A DNA stretch of 64,000 nucleotides from Frankineae bacterium MT45 (lineage in GTDB: Bacteria; Actinomycetota; Actinomycetes; Mycobacteriales; Jatrophihabitantaceae): positions 2,787,423 through 2,851,422 of the forward strand of contig LT629697.1 in the NCBI GenBank assembly GCA_900100325.1, given 5' to 3'. This document shows, piece after piece, positions 27,880-37,722 of the stretch (its first letter is position 1; the number at the start of each line of letters is the position of its first letter). The notes under the pieces were generated by a model that was given only the letters and a program-made list of their open reading frames with translations, made no database searches and had not been told where the DNA came from. Position numbers and translations under genes: made by a program.

Positions 27880-29392
27880 CGTAGCCACCTCACCCCCCGG
27901 TACGAGTTCTCGCAATCGCTGGCTCGTGCTCGTCGTCGTCTCCATCGCGCAATTGATGGTCGTCCTCGACGCCACCGTCGTGAACATCGCACTCCCCTCC
28001 GCTCAGGCCGACCTGGGTTTCCAGGACAGCCAGCGGCAGTGGATCGTCACCGCGTACGCCCTGGCCTTCGGCAGCCTGCTGCTCCTCGGTGGGCGCGTCG
28101 GCGACCTGGTCGGACGTAAGCGGGTCTTCCTCATCGCGTTGGTCGCGTTCGCCGCGGCCTCGGCCCTCGGTGGTGCCGCGCCCTCCTTCGCCGTGCTGGT
28201 CACCGCGCGGGCACTGCAGGGTGTGGCCGGCGCAATGCTGGCGCCGGCGGCGCTGAGCACGCTCGTGACGACGTTCCGCGACCCCAAAGAACGCGGCAAA
28301 GCCTTCGGCGTCTTCGGCACGGTCGCCGTGGGCGGCGGCGCCGTCGGGCTGATCCTCGGCGGCATCCTCACCGAGTACCTCTCCTGGCGCTGGTGCATGT
28401 ACGTCAACGTGGTCTTCGCCGCGGCCGCCTTCATCGGCGCCCTGATCTACATGGCCGAGGCCAAGCCACCTGTTCACCCGCGCATCGACATCGTCGGCAC
28501 GCTGCTCGCCGGCGGCGGCCTCTTCGGGGTCGTCCTCGGCTGCTCGCAGGCGGCCACCGACGGCTGGGCGTCGACCATCACGATCACGTCGTTGGTCATC
28601 GGGGGCGTGCTGCTGATCGCCTTCGTGCTGGTCGAGCAGCGAGTCGCGCATCCGCTTCTCCCGCTGCGCATCGTGAGCGATCGCTCGCGGGGCATGGCGT
28701 TTGCGGCGGTCGGCATCGCCGGTGTTGCGATGTTCGGGCTCTTCCTCTTCCTGACCTACTACCTGCAGGTTGTGAAGCACTTCAGCCCGGTCACCTCCGG
28801 CCTGGCGTTCCTGCCGATGATCGCCTGCATCATGATCAGCTCGAACACCTCGAACATCGTCACCCTGCCTCGCTACGGCCCGCGCATCGTGATCACCATC
28901 GGGATGGCTCTCGGCTTCCTGGGGCTCGGGTATCTGAGCCGCCTGGACGTCGAATCCTCCTATGTCGGCGGGGTGTTACCGGCTCTCATTCTGATGGGAC
29001 TGGCGATGGGCATGGTGATGGCTCCCTCGATGAACACCGCGACCGCCGGGGTGCAGCCACAGGATTCCGGAGTCGCCGCCGCACTGGTCAGCACCATGCA
29101 GCAGGTCGGTGGATCGATCGGGACCGCCGTGATGAGCACCATCGCGGCCACCGTCACCGCCTCCTACGCCGCGTCCCATTCGCCGGTGACCGGCTTCGAC
29201 GCAGAGGCGGCCACCCACGGATATGCCACAGTTTTCAGGGTGTCGTCGTTGATCTTCGCCGCCGGCGGGGTGCTGGCGGCTACCTTCTTCCCGTCCCGGG
29301 CCCGGCTGGAGACGATGCGGGCCTCCGTCGCCCATGACGCTCCCCCGGCCGCGGTGGCCGCTGAGGGTGAGATGCTGCCGGTCGAGGCCTGA
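27869..29392 (+). CDS. DHA2-type MFS drug exporter (EmrB/QacA-like, 14 helices)
   Basis: The 507-residue protein has the length and helix count of 14-TMS drug:H+ antiporters. It shows the motif D1-like VVLDATVVNIALPSAQADLG in helix 1, GGRVGDLVGRKRVF in the first cytoplasmic loop, and LAPAALSTLVTTF with GAVGLILGGILTEYLSWRWCMYVN (motif C region). It starts at GTG 27869 inside the MarR gene and follows AGGAGAG. MarR control and the luciferase-like enzyme downstream suggest export or detoxification of a small molecule. Confidence 0.94.
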   Translation: MSNNVATSPPGTSSRNRWLVLVVVSIAQLMVVLDATVVNIALPSAQADLGFQDSQRQWIVTAYALAFGSLLLLGGRVGDLVGRKRVFLIALVAFAAASALGGAAPSFAVLVTARALQGVAGAMLAPAALSTLVTTFRDPKERGKAFGVFGTVAVGGGAVGLILGGILTEYLSWRWCMYVNVVFAAAAFIGALIYMAEAKPPVHPRIDIVGTLLAGGGLFGVVLGCSQAATDGWASTITITSLVIGGVLLIAFVLVEQRVAHPLLPLRIVSDRSRGMAFAAVGIAGVAMFGLFLFLTYYLQVVKHFSPVTSGLAFLPMIACIMISSNTSNIVTLPRYGPRIVITIGMALGFLGLGYLSRLDVESSYVGGVLPALILMGLAMGMVMAPSMNTATAGVQPQDSGVAAALVSTMQQVGGSIGTAVMSTIAATVTASYAASHSPVTGFDAEAATHGYATVFRVSSLIFAAGGVLAATFFPSRARLETMRASVAHDAPPAAVAAEGEMLPVEA

Positions 29393-29448
29393 TCCAGACA
29401 CAGCCTGACCCAGTCACAGCCTGATCCGGTCGCAGCCGAAGGGACACT

Positions 29449-30477
29449 ATGCATATTGGCATCGATAGTTTCGTCTCGTCCGTCACCGAACCGGGCAGCG
29501 AGCGCCTCATCGGCCCGCAGGAGCGGATCGAGCACCTGCTCGAGGAGATAATGCTGGCCGACGCCAGCGGCCTGTACTCCTTCGGCATCGGCGAACATCA
29601 CCGCGAGGAGTACTACGACTCCGCACCGCCGGTGATCCTGGCCGCGGCGGCGGCACGGACCACGCGAATCCGGCTCGGAAGTGCCGTGACGGTGCTCAGC
29701 GCCGCCGATCCGGTGCGGGTCTTTCAGCAGTTCGCCACGCTGGACCTGATCTCGAAGGGTCGGATTGATCTCGTCGTCGGACGAGGCTCCTTCACCGAGG
29801 CATTCCCGCTATTCGGCCTGGATCTGCGTGACTACGACTCCCTCTTCACCGAGAAACTCGACCTGTTGCTCAGAATCCGGGACTCCGCCCACGTCACCTG
29901 GTCCGGCCGGCACCGCCCGGCACTCACCGGGCAGGGCATCTACCCGAGGCCCGTGCAGCAACCGCTGCCGATCTGGGTGGGCGTCGGCGGCACCCCGGAG
30001 TCTTTCGTTCGTGCCGGGCTGCTCGGGCTGCCGCTGATGGTCGCCATCATCGGCGGGGAACCACGGCGCTTCGCCCCTCTGGTTGACCTCTACCGTCGAG
30101 CCGGCGCCGAGGCCGGGCATGCACCCGACGCTCTCAAGGTCGGGCTGCACGTTTTCGGCTACGTCGGCGAGAGCGTCAAGGCGGCGGCCGACACGATCTA
30201 CCCCGGCTGGCTCCAGATGTTCACGAAGGTCTCGGCTGAGCGTGGCTTCCCGACCCCCACCCGGGCCCAGTTCGACGAGACCTCCGGCCCGGACGGCGCG
30301 TTCTTCCTCGGTGATCCCGACACGGTCACGGCGAAGCTCCGCCGGGTGTCGGAGCAACTCGGCGGGATCGACCGCGTCGCGATGCAGATGACCAATCCCC
30401 GACTTGCTCACCGCGATCTGCTCCGGGGCATCGAGTTGCTCGGTACGGAAGTAGCCCCCAAGATCCACGATCTGTGA
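29449..30477 (+). CDS. LLM-class flavin-dependent oxidoreductase
   Basis: The 342-residue protein has the bacterial-luciferase-like barrel: HIGIDSFVSSV, YSFGIGEHHREEYYDSAPPVILAAAAARTTRIRLGSAVTVLSAADPVRVFQQFATLDLISKGRIDLVVGRGSF. That order matches the group with an Atu2307-like annotation. It uses reduced flavin, and the substrate is unknown. It lies 56 bases after the MFS gene, third in the MarR-MFS-LLM operon. An 11-bp-stem terminator follows. Confidence 0.92.
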   Translation: MHIGIDSFVSSVTEPGSERLIGPQERIEHLLEEIMLADASGLYSFGIGEHHREEYYDSAPPVILAAAAARTTRIRLGSAVTVLSAADPVRVFQQFATLDLISKGRIDLVVGRGSFTEAFPLFGLDLRDYDSLFTEKLDLLLRIRDSAHVTWSGRHRPALTGQGIYPRPVQQPLPIWVGVGGTPESFVRAGLLGLPLMVAIIGGEPRRFAPLVDLYRRAGAEAGHAPDALKVGLHVFGYVGESVKAAADTIYPGWLQMFTKVSAERGFPTPTRAQFDETSGPDGAFFLGDPDTVTAKLRRVSEQLGGIDRVAMQMTNPRLAHRDLLRGIELLGTEVAPKIHDL

Positions 30478-30482
30478 TCGAG

Positions 30483-30522
30483 CCGTCCGCGCCCGCCGGA
30501 GCGGACCGGCGGGCGCAGACGG
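30483..30522. terminator. Terminator hairpin between LLM and lipase genes
   Basis: A 16-bp stem with one mismatch (CCGTC, then GCGCCCGCCGG) closes over the 6-base loop AGCGGA. It separates the convergent LLM gene and secreted lipase gene and probably stops both. Confidence 0.8.
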
Positions 30523-30533
30523 AGATCGGGCGA

Positions 30534-31892
30534 CTAGCTCGGGATCGGAGCCAGCGAGTTACCGGCCGCGAACTGACCACAGTTGGTCGGAGCCGGCGTC
30601 GTGCCGAAGCGATCCTTCAACCAGCCGAGAGCGGCCGGGAGCCAGGTCGGGACACTGGTGACGTGGCTGGTCGTGTCGTACTCGTCGTACTGCACGGTGA
30701 CGCCACTGGCGCAGTACTGGTTGGCCATCGCCCGGACGTCCCCGGTGACCATGACACCATCGCCCGGACCGAAGGTCGGCGAGACCGGGGTGCCCTCCAG
30801 CGTCCCCTTCGCCCCCTGCCCGATGAAGAGCGGAATCGTCGGCGTCCCACCGGTGCCCATGATGAGCTTGTTCACCACCTGCACGTAGAGCGGCACGCTC
30901 TCCGGCGTCGCGTACTGCGGCTTCGCCAGCTGGGTCCAGGTGAGGCCCGAGTACTGGCCGAGGACGTTGATGATCGACGCGGTCTGCAGTTTCTTGTAGA
31001 TCTGCAGGCCGTAGTCACTGAGGTACGGGGTCAGGTCGATGTTGAAGCTGCGTGATACGCCGATGATCGCCATCGGCATGACGCCGGCCCAGATCGAGCT
31101 GCCGTCCACGTAGTGCAGGTTGTGAGCGGGGTCGACCAGCACTCCACCCATCGCCGCACCGACGAGATGCCGGTTCACGTCCGGTGCATACGTCGGCGCC
31201 AACTCGCTTGCCCACTCGGTGGCGATGGCGCCGCCGGAGTAGCCGATCATTCCGACCTTGGTGTCGGAGCGGAAGCCGAGGGACGGCGACGCGAAGGAGG
31301 CCCGCAGGCCGTCCAGCGTGTTCGTCCCGTACTCCGGGCCGGCGGCGAAGTCTGCGGCCTGACCCTCGGTGTCGGGGATCTCGACGCTATAGCCAGAGAG
31401 GAGCGCTGGCGCGATGAGCAGCGTCTCGATGTTCGGGATGACCCCGCCGAGCGACACGTTGCCGGCGATGGAGACCGACGGCTCGTCGGCCGGGTTCAGC
31501 GAATCGTAGAACGACTGGTACGAGACGATCTTCGGCGGACCGAGGCGGAACGGCGGTTGGATCACCGTCGTCACGTTCGTCGTCGCCTGGCCGAGCGAAC
31601 CGGTCGAGCGGTACAGCAACTGGGTCGCGCCGAGCGGGATCGGGATGCCGACTACGTGGTAGGCCAGCGTGCGGGTCTTCAGGACGGTGCCCGGCGCGAT
31701 GCTGGTCAACGGCGTGGAGCCGCTGTAGGCGTAGAACGACCCGCCGGATGCGCTGGCGCCGAGCGGGTTCGCCACGACGCCGACAACCGCCGCCGACGTG
31801 AGGGCGACTGTGGTGACGAGGGCCTTCGCACGTCGGCTGCGGCGCGGTGCCGAACCTTCGGTTGATCTCTTGCTGGGAATCGCGACTCTCAT
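30534..31892 (-). CDS. Secreted triacylglycerol lipase/esterase (LIP family)
   Basis: The 452-residue protein has a long cationic signal sequence (RRSRRAKALVTTVALTSAAVVGVVA, cleavage likely near ASA). Its alpha/beta-hydrolase nucleophile motif is GMIGYSGGAIATEWASELAP, the GYSGG form of secretory (LIP) lipases found in actinobacteria and fungi. Flanking QLLYRSTGSLGQATTNVTTVIQPP and a C-terminal QYDEYDTTSHVTS (likely Asp/His region) also fit. It probably hydrolyses lipid or ester substrates outside the cell. AGGGG lies before the ATG. Confidence 0.88.
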   Translation of the reverse strand: MRVAIPSKRSTEGSAPRRSRRAKALVTTVALTSAAVVGVVANPLGASASGGSFYAYSGSTPLTSIAPGTVLKTRTLAYHVVGIPIPLGATQLLYRSTGSLGQATTNVTTVIQPPFRLGPPKIVSYQSFYDSLNPADEPSVSIAGNVSLGGVIPNIETLLIAPALLSGYSVEIPDTEGQAADFAAGPEYGTNTLDGLRASFASPSLGFRSDTKVGMIGYSGGAIATEWASELAPTYAPDVNRHLVGAAMGGVLVDPAHNLHYVDGSSIWAGVMPMAIIGVSRSFNIDLTPYLSDYGLQIYKKLQTASIINVLGQYSGLTWTQLAKPQYATPESVPLYVQVVNKLIMGTGGTPTIPLFIGQGAKGTLEGTPVSPTFGPGDGVMVTGDVRAMANQYCASGVTVQYDEYDTTSHVTSVPTWLPAALGWLKDRFGTTPAPTNCGQFAAGNSLAPIPS

Positions 31893-32060
31893 CGTTTCCC
31901 CTCTGAGCAGGTGGACATTCCGTAACCCCGTATCGGTAGAAGTTGGACGGCGAGATGCAGGTCACATCCGCCGTTCGCTACCGTATCCGATCGCGGTACG
32001 TTGCGGTACCACCAATTGGCGGCGCTTCCAACAGACGGGTCGGGCGCGATACTGGAGCTC

Positions 32061-33236
32061 GTGAGAGTCCTCATCGCCTCCGACAAATTCAAGGGCTCTC
32101 TCACCTCGGCCGAGGTGGCTCACGGCCTCGCTCACGGGATGCGTCGCGTCGACCCGTCGGTCGAGGTGATTCAGACGCTCATCGCCGACGGTGGGGACGG
32201 GACCATCGACGCCGCCCTGGCGGCGGGGTTCGAGGCCTGCCCGGTCGAGGTGCCCACTCCCCTCGGCGATGGCCGATTGGCGGCCCGGTTCGCCCGACGC
32301 GGCCCGACCGCGCTGGTCGAGCTGGCGGAGGTGGCCGGGACCGCCCGCCTCCCCGACGGGCCGGAGCCCTTGGCGGCCAGCACCCTCGGCGTCGGCCTCG
32401 CTATCCGGGCCGCTCTCGATGCTGGCTGTACCGAGATCATCGTTGGGCTCGGCGGCAGTTGCTCGACCGATGGGGGCGCCGGAATCCTGCTGGGATTGGG
32501 AGCGGTGATCCTCGATGCTGGCGGTCGACCGGTGCCGCTAGGTGCGGCCGGACTCTCGCGGGTGGCATCGGTCGACCTCTCACCGCTGCGGGCTGGTATG
32601 TCGGGGCGGCGATTCATCGCGGCCAGCGACGTGACGAACCCGCTGCTGGGGCCGGCCGGTGCGGCCCACGTCTTCGGGCCACAGAAGGGTGCCTCGGCGG
32701 CTGACCTGCCGCAGCTGGATGCGGCCCTGGCCAACTGGGCCGACGTCCTCGACGCCGCGGTTGGATCGTCGGCCCAGACAGACCAGACGGCCGAGGCAGC
32801 CCAGACAGACCGGACGGCCCGCGATGCTCCGGGGGCCGGTGCCGCAGGAGGTTCGGGGTACGCCCTTCGAGCCGCGCTGGACGCCGAACTCGTCTCCGGC
32901 GCGCAGTGGCTGCTGGAGCTGATCGGCTTCTCCGACCAGCTCGCCGGCGTGGATCTGGTCATCACCGGGGAGGGGTCCCTGGATACCCAGAGTCTGGGCG
33001 GCAAGGCCTCCGTCGCGGTGGCACAGGCCGCGCGCGCCGCCTCCGTGCCGGTGGTCGCCGCCTGCGGCATCAACGAGCTCTCGGCCGCCGAGTCGATGTC
33101 GGCCGGGTTCAGCGGAGTCTGGGCGCTGCACGATCTGGAGCCGGACCTCGCGCGCTGCCGGGCCGAGGCGTCCACCCTGATCATCACCCTCGGCGAGGCT
33201 CTGCTGCGTGAGTACCGTGATCCGCGCTTCGCGTAA
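32061..33236 (+). CDS. Glycerate kinase (GK-I/GarK-type)
   Basis: I begin at GTG 32061 (GGAG five bases upstream), giving 391 residues. Family signatures are RVLIASDKFKGSLTSAEVAHGLAHGM, IADGGDGTIDA, STLGVGLAIRAALDAGCTEIIVGLGGSCSTDGGAG, SDVTNPLLGPAGAAHVFGPQKGA, and VITGEGSLDTQSLGGKA. It phosphorylates D-glycerate to 2-phosphoglycerate. An Ala/Asp/Gln-rich segment near residue 240 (TDQTAEAAQTDRTAR) looks like a lineage-specific insertion. The GlcD-like oxidase follows, suggesting a glycolate/glyoxylate salvage unit. Confidence 0.94.
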   Translation: MRVLIASDKFKGSLTSAEVAHGLAHGMRRVDPSVEVIQTLIADGGDGTIDAALAAGFEACPVEVPTPLGDGRLAARFARRGPTALVELAEVAGTARLPDGPEPLAASTLGVGLAIRAALDAGCTEIIVGLGGSCSTDGGAGILLGLGAVILDAGGRPVPLGAAGLSRVASVDLSPLRAGMSGRRFIAASDVTNPLLGPAGAAHVFGPQKGASAADLPQLDAALANWADVLDAAVGSSAQTDQTAEAAQTDRTARDAPGAGAAGGSGYALRAALDAELVSGAQWLLELIGFSDQLAGVDLVITGEGSLDTQSLGGKASVAVAQAARAASVPVVAACGINELSAAESMSAGFSGVWALHDLEPDLARCRAEASTLIITLGEALLREYRDPRFA

Positions 33237-33248
33237 CTTGGTTCCGGT

Positions 33249-33270
33249 CGGCCGTCCGCGCGGACGGCCG
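33249..33270. repeat. Perfect 22-bp palindrome between glycerate kinase and oxidase genes
   Basis: CGGCCGTCCGC and its complement are joined without a loop, so the RNA would form a strong short hairpin. It sits just after the glycerate kinase stop and 26 bases before the oxidase ATG. It may be a partial terminator or 3'-end stabiliser that uncouples expression of the two genes. Confidence 0.6.
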
Positions 33271-33296
33271 CTCAAAGCACCGGAGGTGAGGCAGCC

Positions 33297-34691
33297 ATGA
33301 CCATCGAGCCATCAGCCAAGCTTGCGACGGAGGTCGACCTCACGGAGCTGGAGCGTGACCTGCCGCCGGGGATCGTCGTCCGCGACGAGACGCGCAAGTC
33401 CGCATACCGCTGGGACCGGGCCAACGACCCGGACGCGGGAATGCCGCTGGCCGTTGTCCGAGTCACCTCCACCGCCGACGTGCAGACGGTGCTCCGCTTC
33501 GCCGCGGCCCGCGACCTCGCCGTCATCCCGCGTGGTGCCGGCTCCGGGCTCTCCGGCGGAGCGTCGGCCCTGGACGGATGCATCGTCATCTCGCTGGAGA
33601 ACATGCGCGCGCTGGAGATCGATCCGGTGACCCGCACGGCCGTCGTCGGCCCGGGTGTCTTCAACGCCGAGCTCAAGGCGACGGTGGCCGAGCACGGACT
33701 CTGGTACCCACCCGACCCGTCCTCCTTCGAGTTCTGCTCGATCGGTGGGAATGTGGCCACGAACGCCGGTGGATTGTGCTGCGTCAAGTACGGGGTCACC
33801 ACCGACTACGTCCTCGGCCTCACCGTCGTGCTGGCCGACGGATCGGCCGTCCAGCTGGGTGGTCCACGGTTGAAGGACGTCGCCGGGCTTTCGCTCACGA
33901 AGCTCTTCGTCGGCAGCGAGGGCACCCTCGGCGTGATCACCGAGGTGATCCTGCGCCTGGTGCCGGCCCAGCGCCCGCCGTCGACTCTGGTCGCCAGCTT
34001 CGCATCCCTGGCCGGGGCGACGACCGCGGTACTGCAGATCACCCGGCGGATGCGCCCATCCATGCTGGAGTTCATGGACAAGGCGTCGATCAACGCCGTC
34101 GAAGATCTACTGAAGATGGGACTCGACCGCAGCGCCCAGGGAATGCTTCTCGTCCAGAGCGACGAGGCGGCCGGGCCGGCGGCGGCCGAGATCGCGGAGA
34201 TCATGGCCATCTGCGAGGCGAACGGCGCCACCGAAGCCTTCTCGACCGACGACGAAGAGACCGGCCGGGCCTTCGTCCACGCCCGACGGATGGCGATCCC
34301 GGCCGTCGAGCAGAAGGGATCGCTGCTGCTGGAAGACGTCGGCGTTCCCCTAACTGAATTGGGCGCCCTAGTCGAGGGGATCGAGCAGATCGCTGCGGCA
34401 CGCGAGCTGACGATCGCGGTCATCGCGCACGCCGGCGACGGCAATACCCACCCGCTCATCGTCTTCGACCCGATGGACGCCGACGCCCAGGCCAGGGCGC
34501 AGGTCGCCTACGGTGAGGTGATGGCGCTGGCGATCAGGCTCGGCGGCACGATCACCGGCGAGCACGGCGTCGGGCGGCTGAAGAAGCCCTGGCTGGGTGA
34601 CTACCTAGGCCCAGACGTACTGGCCCTGAACCAGCGGATCAAGGATGCGCTGGATCCGCAGGGAATCCTCAACCCCGGGGCCGTCTTCTAA
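33297..34691 (+). CDS. GlcD-like FAD-linked oxidase (glycolate/lactate oxidase type)
   Basis: The 464-residue protein is a PCMH-type FAD oxidase: AVVRVTSTADVQTVLRFAAARDLAVIPRGAGSGLSGGA (FAD-binding). It also has NPGT-like CSIGGNVATNAGGLCCVKYGVTTDYVLGLTVVLADG, KLFVGSEGTLGVITEVILRLVPA, and the C-terminal IAHAGDGNTHPLIVFDP...GGTITGEHGVGRLKKPWLGDYLG...LDPQGILNPG. It oxidises 2-hydroxy acids such as glycolate or D-lactate. A strong GGAGGTGAGG is upstream. No GlcE/GlcF partners are here, so it may work alone or with distant partners. Confidence 0.94.
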   Translation: MTIEPSAKLATEVDLTELERDLPPGIVVRDETRKSAYRWDRANDPDAGMPLAVVRVTSTADVQTVLRFAAARDLAVIPRGAGSGLSGGASALDGCIVISLENMRALEIDPVTRTAVVGPGVFNAELKATVAEHGLWYPPDPSSFEFCSIGGNVATNAGGLCCVKYGVTTDYVLGLTVVLADGSAVQLGGPRLKDVAGLSLTKLFVGSEGTLGVITEVILRLVPAQRPPSTLVASFASLAGATTAVLQITRRMRPSMLEFMDKASINAVEDLLKMGLDRSAQGMLLVQSDEAAGPAAAEIAEIMAICEANGATEAFSTDDEETGRAFVHARRMAIPAVEQKGSLLLEDVGVPLTELGALVEGIEQIAAARELTIAVIAHAGDGNTHPLIVFDPMDADAQARAQVAYGEVMALAIRLGGTITGEHGVGRLKKPWLGDYLGPDVLALNQRIKDALDPQGILNPGAVF

Positions 34692-34718
34692 AGCCCCCGC
34701 GGCACCACGCGAGCAGAC

Positions 34719-34762
34719 GGGGTTGGCCGGTCATACCCCCAGCGGCATGACCGGCCAACCCC
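34719..34762. terminator. Bidirectional terminator between oxidase and phosphoesterase genes
   Basis: A perfect 16-bp inverted repeat (GGGGTTGGCCGGTCAT and its complement) encloses a 12-base loop in the convergent gap. It is well placed to end both transcripts. Confidence 0.88.
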
Positions 34763-34782
34763 AGCAGACGTCAGGGCGTCGC

Positions 34783-37617
34783 TCAGTGCAGGTCGGCCGC
34801 CGGCATATCCCAGCCCGGAACCTCATACGGACCGAGGATCCGCTTGTCGCCCGGGTACGGCTTGCTCCATCCGGTAGCGCTGTACCAGTCGAGGCGGTTG
34901 AGCTGCGCCGGGTTGGCCCGGTCCTGCGCCGGCTGCGACCCACCGAAGTTCTGGTGGGTGCTCCAGACCGACCACTGCTTCTGTACTGAGGCGAGCTTGC
35001 CACTCGGTGCCGCCGCCGGAGCTGCCGCGGCGTTCGCGCTGGCATTCGCCCCGGCCGCTGCCGCCGGGGTGGCGGCTTTCAGCCCGTAGGTGAGCGGGAT
35101 CTGGTTCGGCATCACCGTGAACGGCTTGAGGTTGGCCTTGTTGGTGAAGGCGTCCGTCATGGCCACGGCGGCCCGATCCTCCTGGTTCATCGGGGCAATG
35201 CCGAGGATCTGCTCGATCGTCTTGACCACGTTCAGCTGGCTGTAGTAGGTCGAGTCGATCACCCCGCGCTTGGCGTAGGGGCTGGCTACGTAGAGCGGTG
35301 CGCGATGTCCGTCGACGTGATCGGCGCCGGCCTGGGAGTCATCCTCGACCACGAAGATCGCCGAGTCCTTCCAGAACTGCGAGTGGCTGATCGTGTCGAT
35401 GATCCGCCCCACGGCGAGGTCATTGTCGGCCACCTGGGCGGTGGGGTACGGATCGGTTCCGCTGGTGCCGGCGGTGTGATCGTCCGGAACCCAGAGCATG
35501 TTCAGGTTGGCCAGCTTGCCGGTCTTCTCCGACTGGGCGAAGGCCTTGTTCCAGATGTCGACGCGGTACTGATCCGGGATGTCGGTGTTGAACTTGGGGT
35601 AGGCCTGGTCGATGATCGCGTTCAAGGACGGGATGTCGGAGTAGGTCGGGTACTGCCCGTCGCTGATGGGCGATGGTCCGGCCGCCTTCCCCTCCATCAC
35701 CTGGCTGGCCTTGTACCAGTCGGCCCAGGTCGGTCCCCCGGTCGCCGGGAGCGTCTGGAAGTTGGCGTACTCGCCGAAGTCGGCCACCGTCTTGCCGGCG
35801 GCCTGCGCCGCGTTCCAGATGAAGCCGTCGCGCTGGTAGGCCAGTGCGTCGCCACCCTGAGCGGGGTAGCTGCGGTAGAAGGCGCCGAACTCCTTCTCGA
35901 TGTAGTCGTTGGCGTCGGCCTGCATCAGCCAGTTGTGCCCGTCGGCCGAGAGCGTTCCCTCGTCGTAGAAGTTGTCGAAGAGGCCGAACTGGTTGGCCAG
36001 CGAGTGCTGGTTCGGCGTGACGCTGCCGCCGAACTGGGTCAGGCTCGGGTCACCGTTGCCCTTGCCGATGTCGCCCAGCACCTGGTCGTAGGTCCGGTTC
36101 TCCTTGACGAGCAGGAAGACGTGCTTGATCGTCGAGGGTTGACCCAGCTGGGTCGGGATCGCCACCGGCGCCGCCTTCGCGGCCTCGGCGAGCGGGGTGC
36201 TAGCAAGCAGGCGCTGCCAGTCGTTGTTCACGAAGACCTGGTGGGTGAGCGCGCCCAGAGCTGCCTCGGTCGGCGGCGTGAAGGTGGTCAGAGTTCCCGT
36301 GTCGTCATAAGTGTTGTGACCGGTTACCACGTTGGCGTCCGGTCCCTCGCTGATGGTGCTACCCGGACCGCGAGCGCCGATGCCCTTGTCGTTGGTGACG
36401 ACGAGCTTGCCGAGCGCCTTGTCCATCGCGACGTTCACCGGGTACCAGTCGGTGGGGATGAGTCCTTCGTACTGCATCGGCGCGGTCGGGCCGTTGAAGC
36501 GGAAGACGGCCACTGCGTTGTCCCGGCCGATCGTGACCAGCACGTGGCTCGCGTCCGGCATGGTGATCGAGTTCGGGTTGCTGCCGACGGTCGAGCCAGG
36601 CAGCGGGGCGACGTTGACCGTCTGGGTGACCCGACCAGTCGCCGTGTTTATCAGCGAGATCGAGTCGTCGTTGGAGTTCGCCACCAGCAGCGTCGTCCCG
36701 TTGGCATAGAGCGCCGTCGGTTCCAGGCCGACCTTGATCGTGCTGGTCGCACCGGTGGCCGGGGTGACGACGGAGACGGTGCCGTTGTTCACCGCGCCGG
36801 TCGACGGGTTCGCCACGACCGGGGTGCTGGTGTTGGTCAGATTGGTGACGTCGTTCTTGGTGGCCTGCCGCCCACCCTCGTTGCTCACGTAGACGCGTCC
36901 GCCGACAATCGCGACCTGGCGGGGGGCAACGCCGACCGGGATCTGCTTGACCAGGGTGTTCGTCGTCGTGTCGAGGACACCGAGCTTGTCGGCACCGTTG
37001 AGGGCGACATATGCGGTCTTGCCATCCGGGGTGAAAGCCATCCCCGAAGGCAGGTACGCGCCGGCCTCGCCGCTTCCGGTGCCGGTCATCGCGATGCTGG
37101 TCGGGCCGGCGGCCACCGTGCCGTTGGCCTGCACCGCGAACCGCTCGAGATCGATCGTCTGCGGGAGCCAGAGGGACTTGCCGTCGGGGCTGTAGAACGG
37201 CCCGTCGGCGGCGACCGTGCCGTCACCGATGGTCGGGTCAGCGGGTGTGGCGCCGGTGCCGATCTGCTGCAGCACCTTGCCTGACTTCAGGTCGAAGAGG
37301 GTGAGAAAGCCGGTGAAGTTGTTCCAGCTCAACGCAGCGAGCGTCTTGCCGTCCGGGCTGATGGTGCTGGAGAGGAGGCGGCCGTTGTCGATCTCGATCC
37401 GCTGGCCGAGGGGACTGATGCGCTGGTTGTCCGGCAGCAGGATCCCGTTCTTGTTGGACGTCCCGACGGTCTCCTGACCGAAGCCGCCCCCGGCGTGGGC
37501 GACGACCGCGGCGGAGGCGGCACCGCCGACCGCGAGGACGGTGAGCACGACTCCCGCGCTGACGGTGAGACCACGGGTACGGCGTGCGGTGTTGCGGCGT
37601 ATCGAAAAGACCTTCAT
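34783..37617 (-). CDS. Secreted YncE-type beta-propeller fused to phosphoesterase domain
   Basis: GGGGAGAGCG before ATG 37617 sets the start (944 residues). A signal peptide (RRTRGLTVSAGVVLTVLAVGG) leads to a beta-propeller rich in YncE repeats such as YVALNGADKLGVLDTTTNTLVKQIPVGVAP. The second half is a phosphoesterase domain: KENRTYDQVLGDIGKGNGDPSLTQFGG, FDNFYDEGTLSADGHNW, VEDDSQAGADHVDGHRAPLYVASPYAKRG. This matches the alkaline phosphatase/phospholipase-C-like superfamily. These bifunctional proteins are common in actinobacteria; their substrate is unknown, but a phosphate ester is likely. Confidence 0.9.
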   Translation of the reverse strand: MKVFSIRRNTARRTRGLTVSAGVVLTVLAVGGAASAAVVAHAGGGFGQETVGTSNKNGILLPDNQRISPLGQRIEIDNGRLLSSTISPDGKTLAALSWNNFTGFLTLFDLKSGKVLQQIGTGATPADPTIGDGTVAADGPFYSPDGKSLWLPQTIDLERFAVQANGTVAAGPTSIAMTGTGSGEAGAYLPSGMAFTPDGKTAYVALNGADKLGVLDTTTNTLVKQIPVGVAPRQVAIVGGRVYVSNEGGRQATKNDVTNLTNTSTPVVANPSTGAVNNGTVSVVTPATGATSTIKVGLEPTALYANGTTLLVANSNDDSISLINTATGRVTQTVNVAPLPGSTVGSNPNSITMPDASHVLVTIGRDNAVAVFRFNGPTAPMQYEGLIPTDWYPVNVAMDKALGKLVVTNDKGIGARGPGSTISEGPDANVVTGHNTYDDTGTLTTFTPPTEAALGALTHQVFVNNDWQRLLASTPLAEAAKAAPVAIPTQLGQPSTIKHVFLLVKENRTYDQVLGDIGKGNGDPSLTQFGGSVTPNQHSLANQFGLFDNFYDEGTLSADGHNWLMQADANDYIEKEFGAFYRSYPAQGGDALAYQRDGFIWNAAQAAGKTVADFGEYANFQTLPATGGPTWADWYKASQVMEGKAAGPSPISDGQYPTYSDIPSLNAIIDQAYPKFNTDIPDQYRVDIWNKAFAQSEKTGKLANLNMLWVPDDHTAGTSGTDPYPTAQVADNDLAVGRIIDTISHSQFWKDSAIFVVEDDSQAGADHVDGHRAPLYVASPYAKRGVIDSTYYSQLNVVKTIEQILGIAPMNQEDRAAVAMTDAFTNKANLKPFTVMPNQIPLTYGLKAATPAAAAGANASANAAAAPAAAPSGKLASVQKQWSVWSTHQNFGGSQPAQDRANPAQLNRLDWYSATGWSKPYPGDKRILGPYEVPGWDMPAADLH

Positions 37618-37722
37618 CGCTCTCCCCTTCATCCGGCGTACCGATCAACCGTGGCAAATGAAGGTGGCCCGTCGTTGGCCAGAAGGTGAACTTCTCCTAC
37701 TCGTCTGTAGGAGATCGCGCCG

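Noticed and set aside
35305-37284. 659-residue open frame on the plus strand inside the YncE/phosphoesterase gene
   Set aside because: It is Val/Arg/Gly-rich shadow coding. The minus-strand product has a signal peptide, propeller repeats and phosphoesterase motifs.
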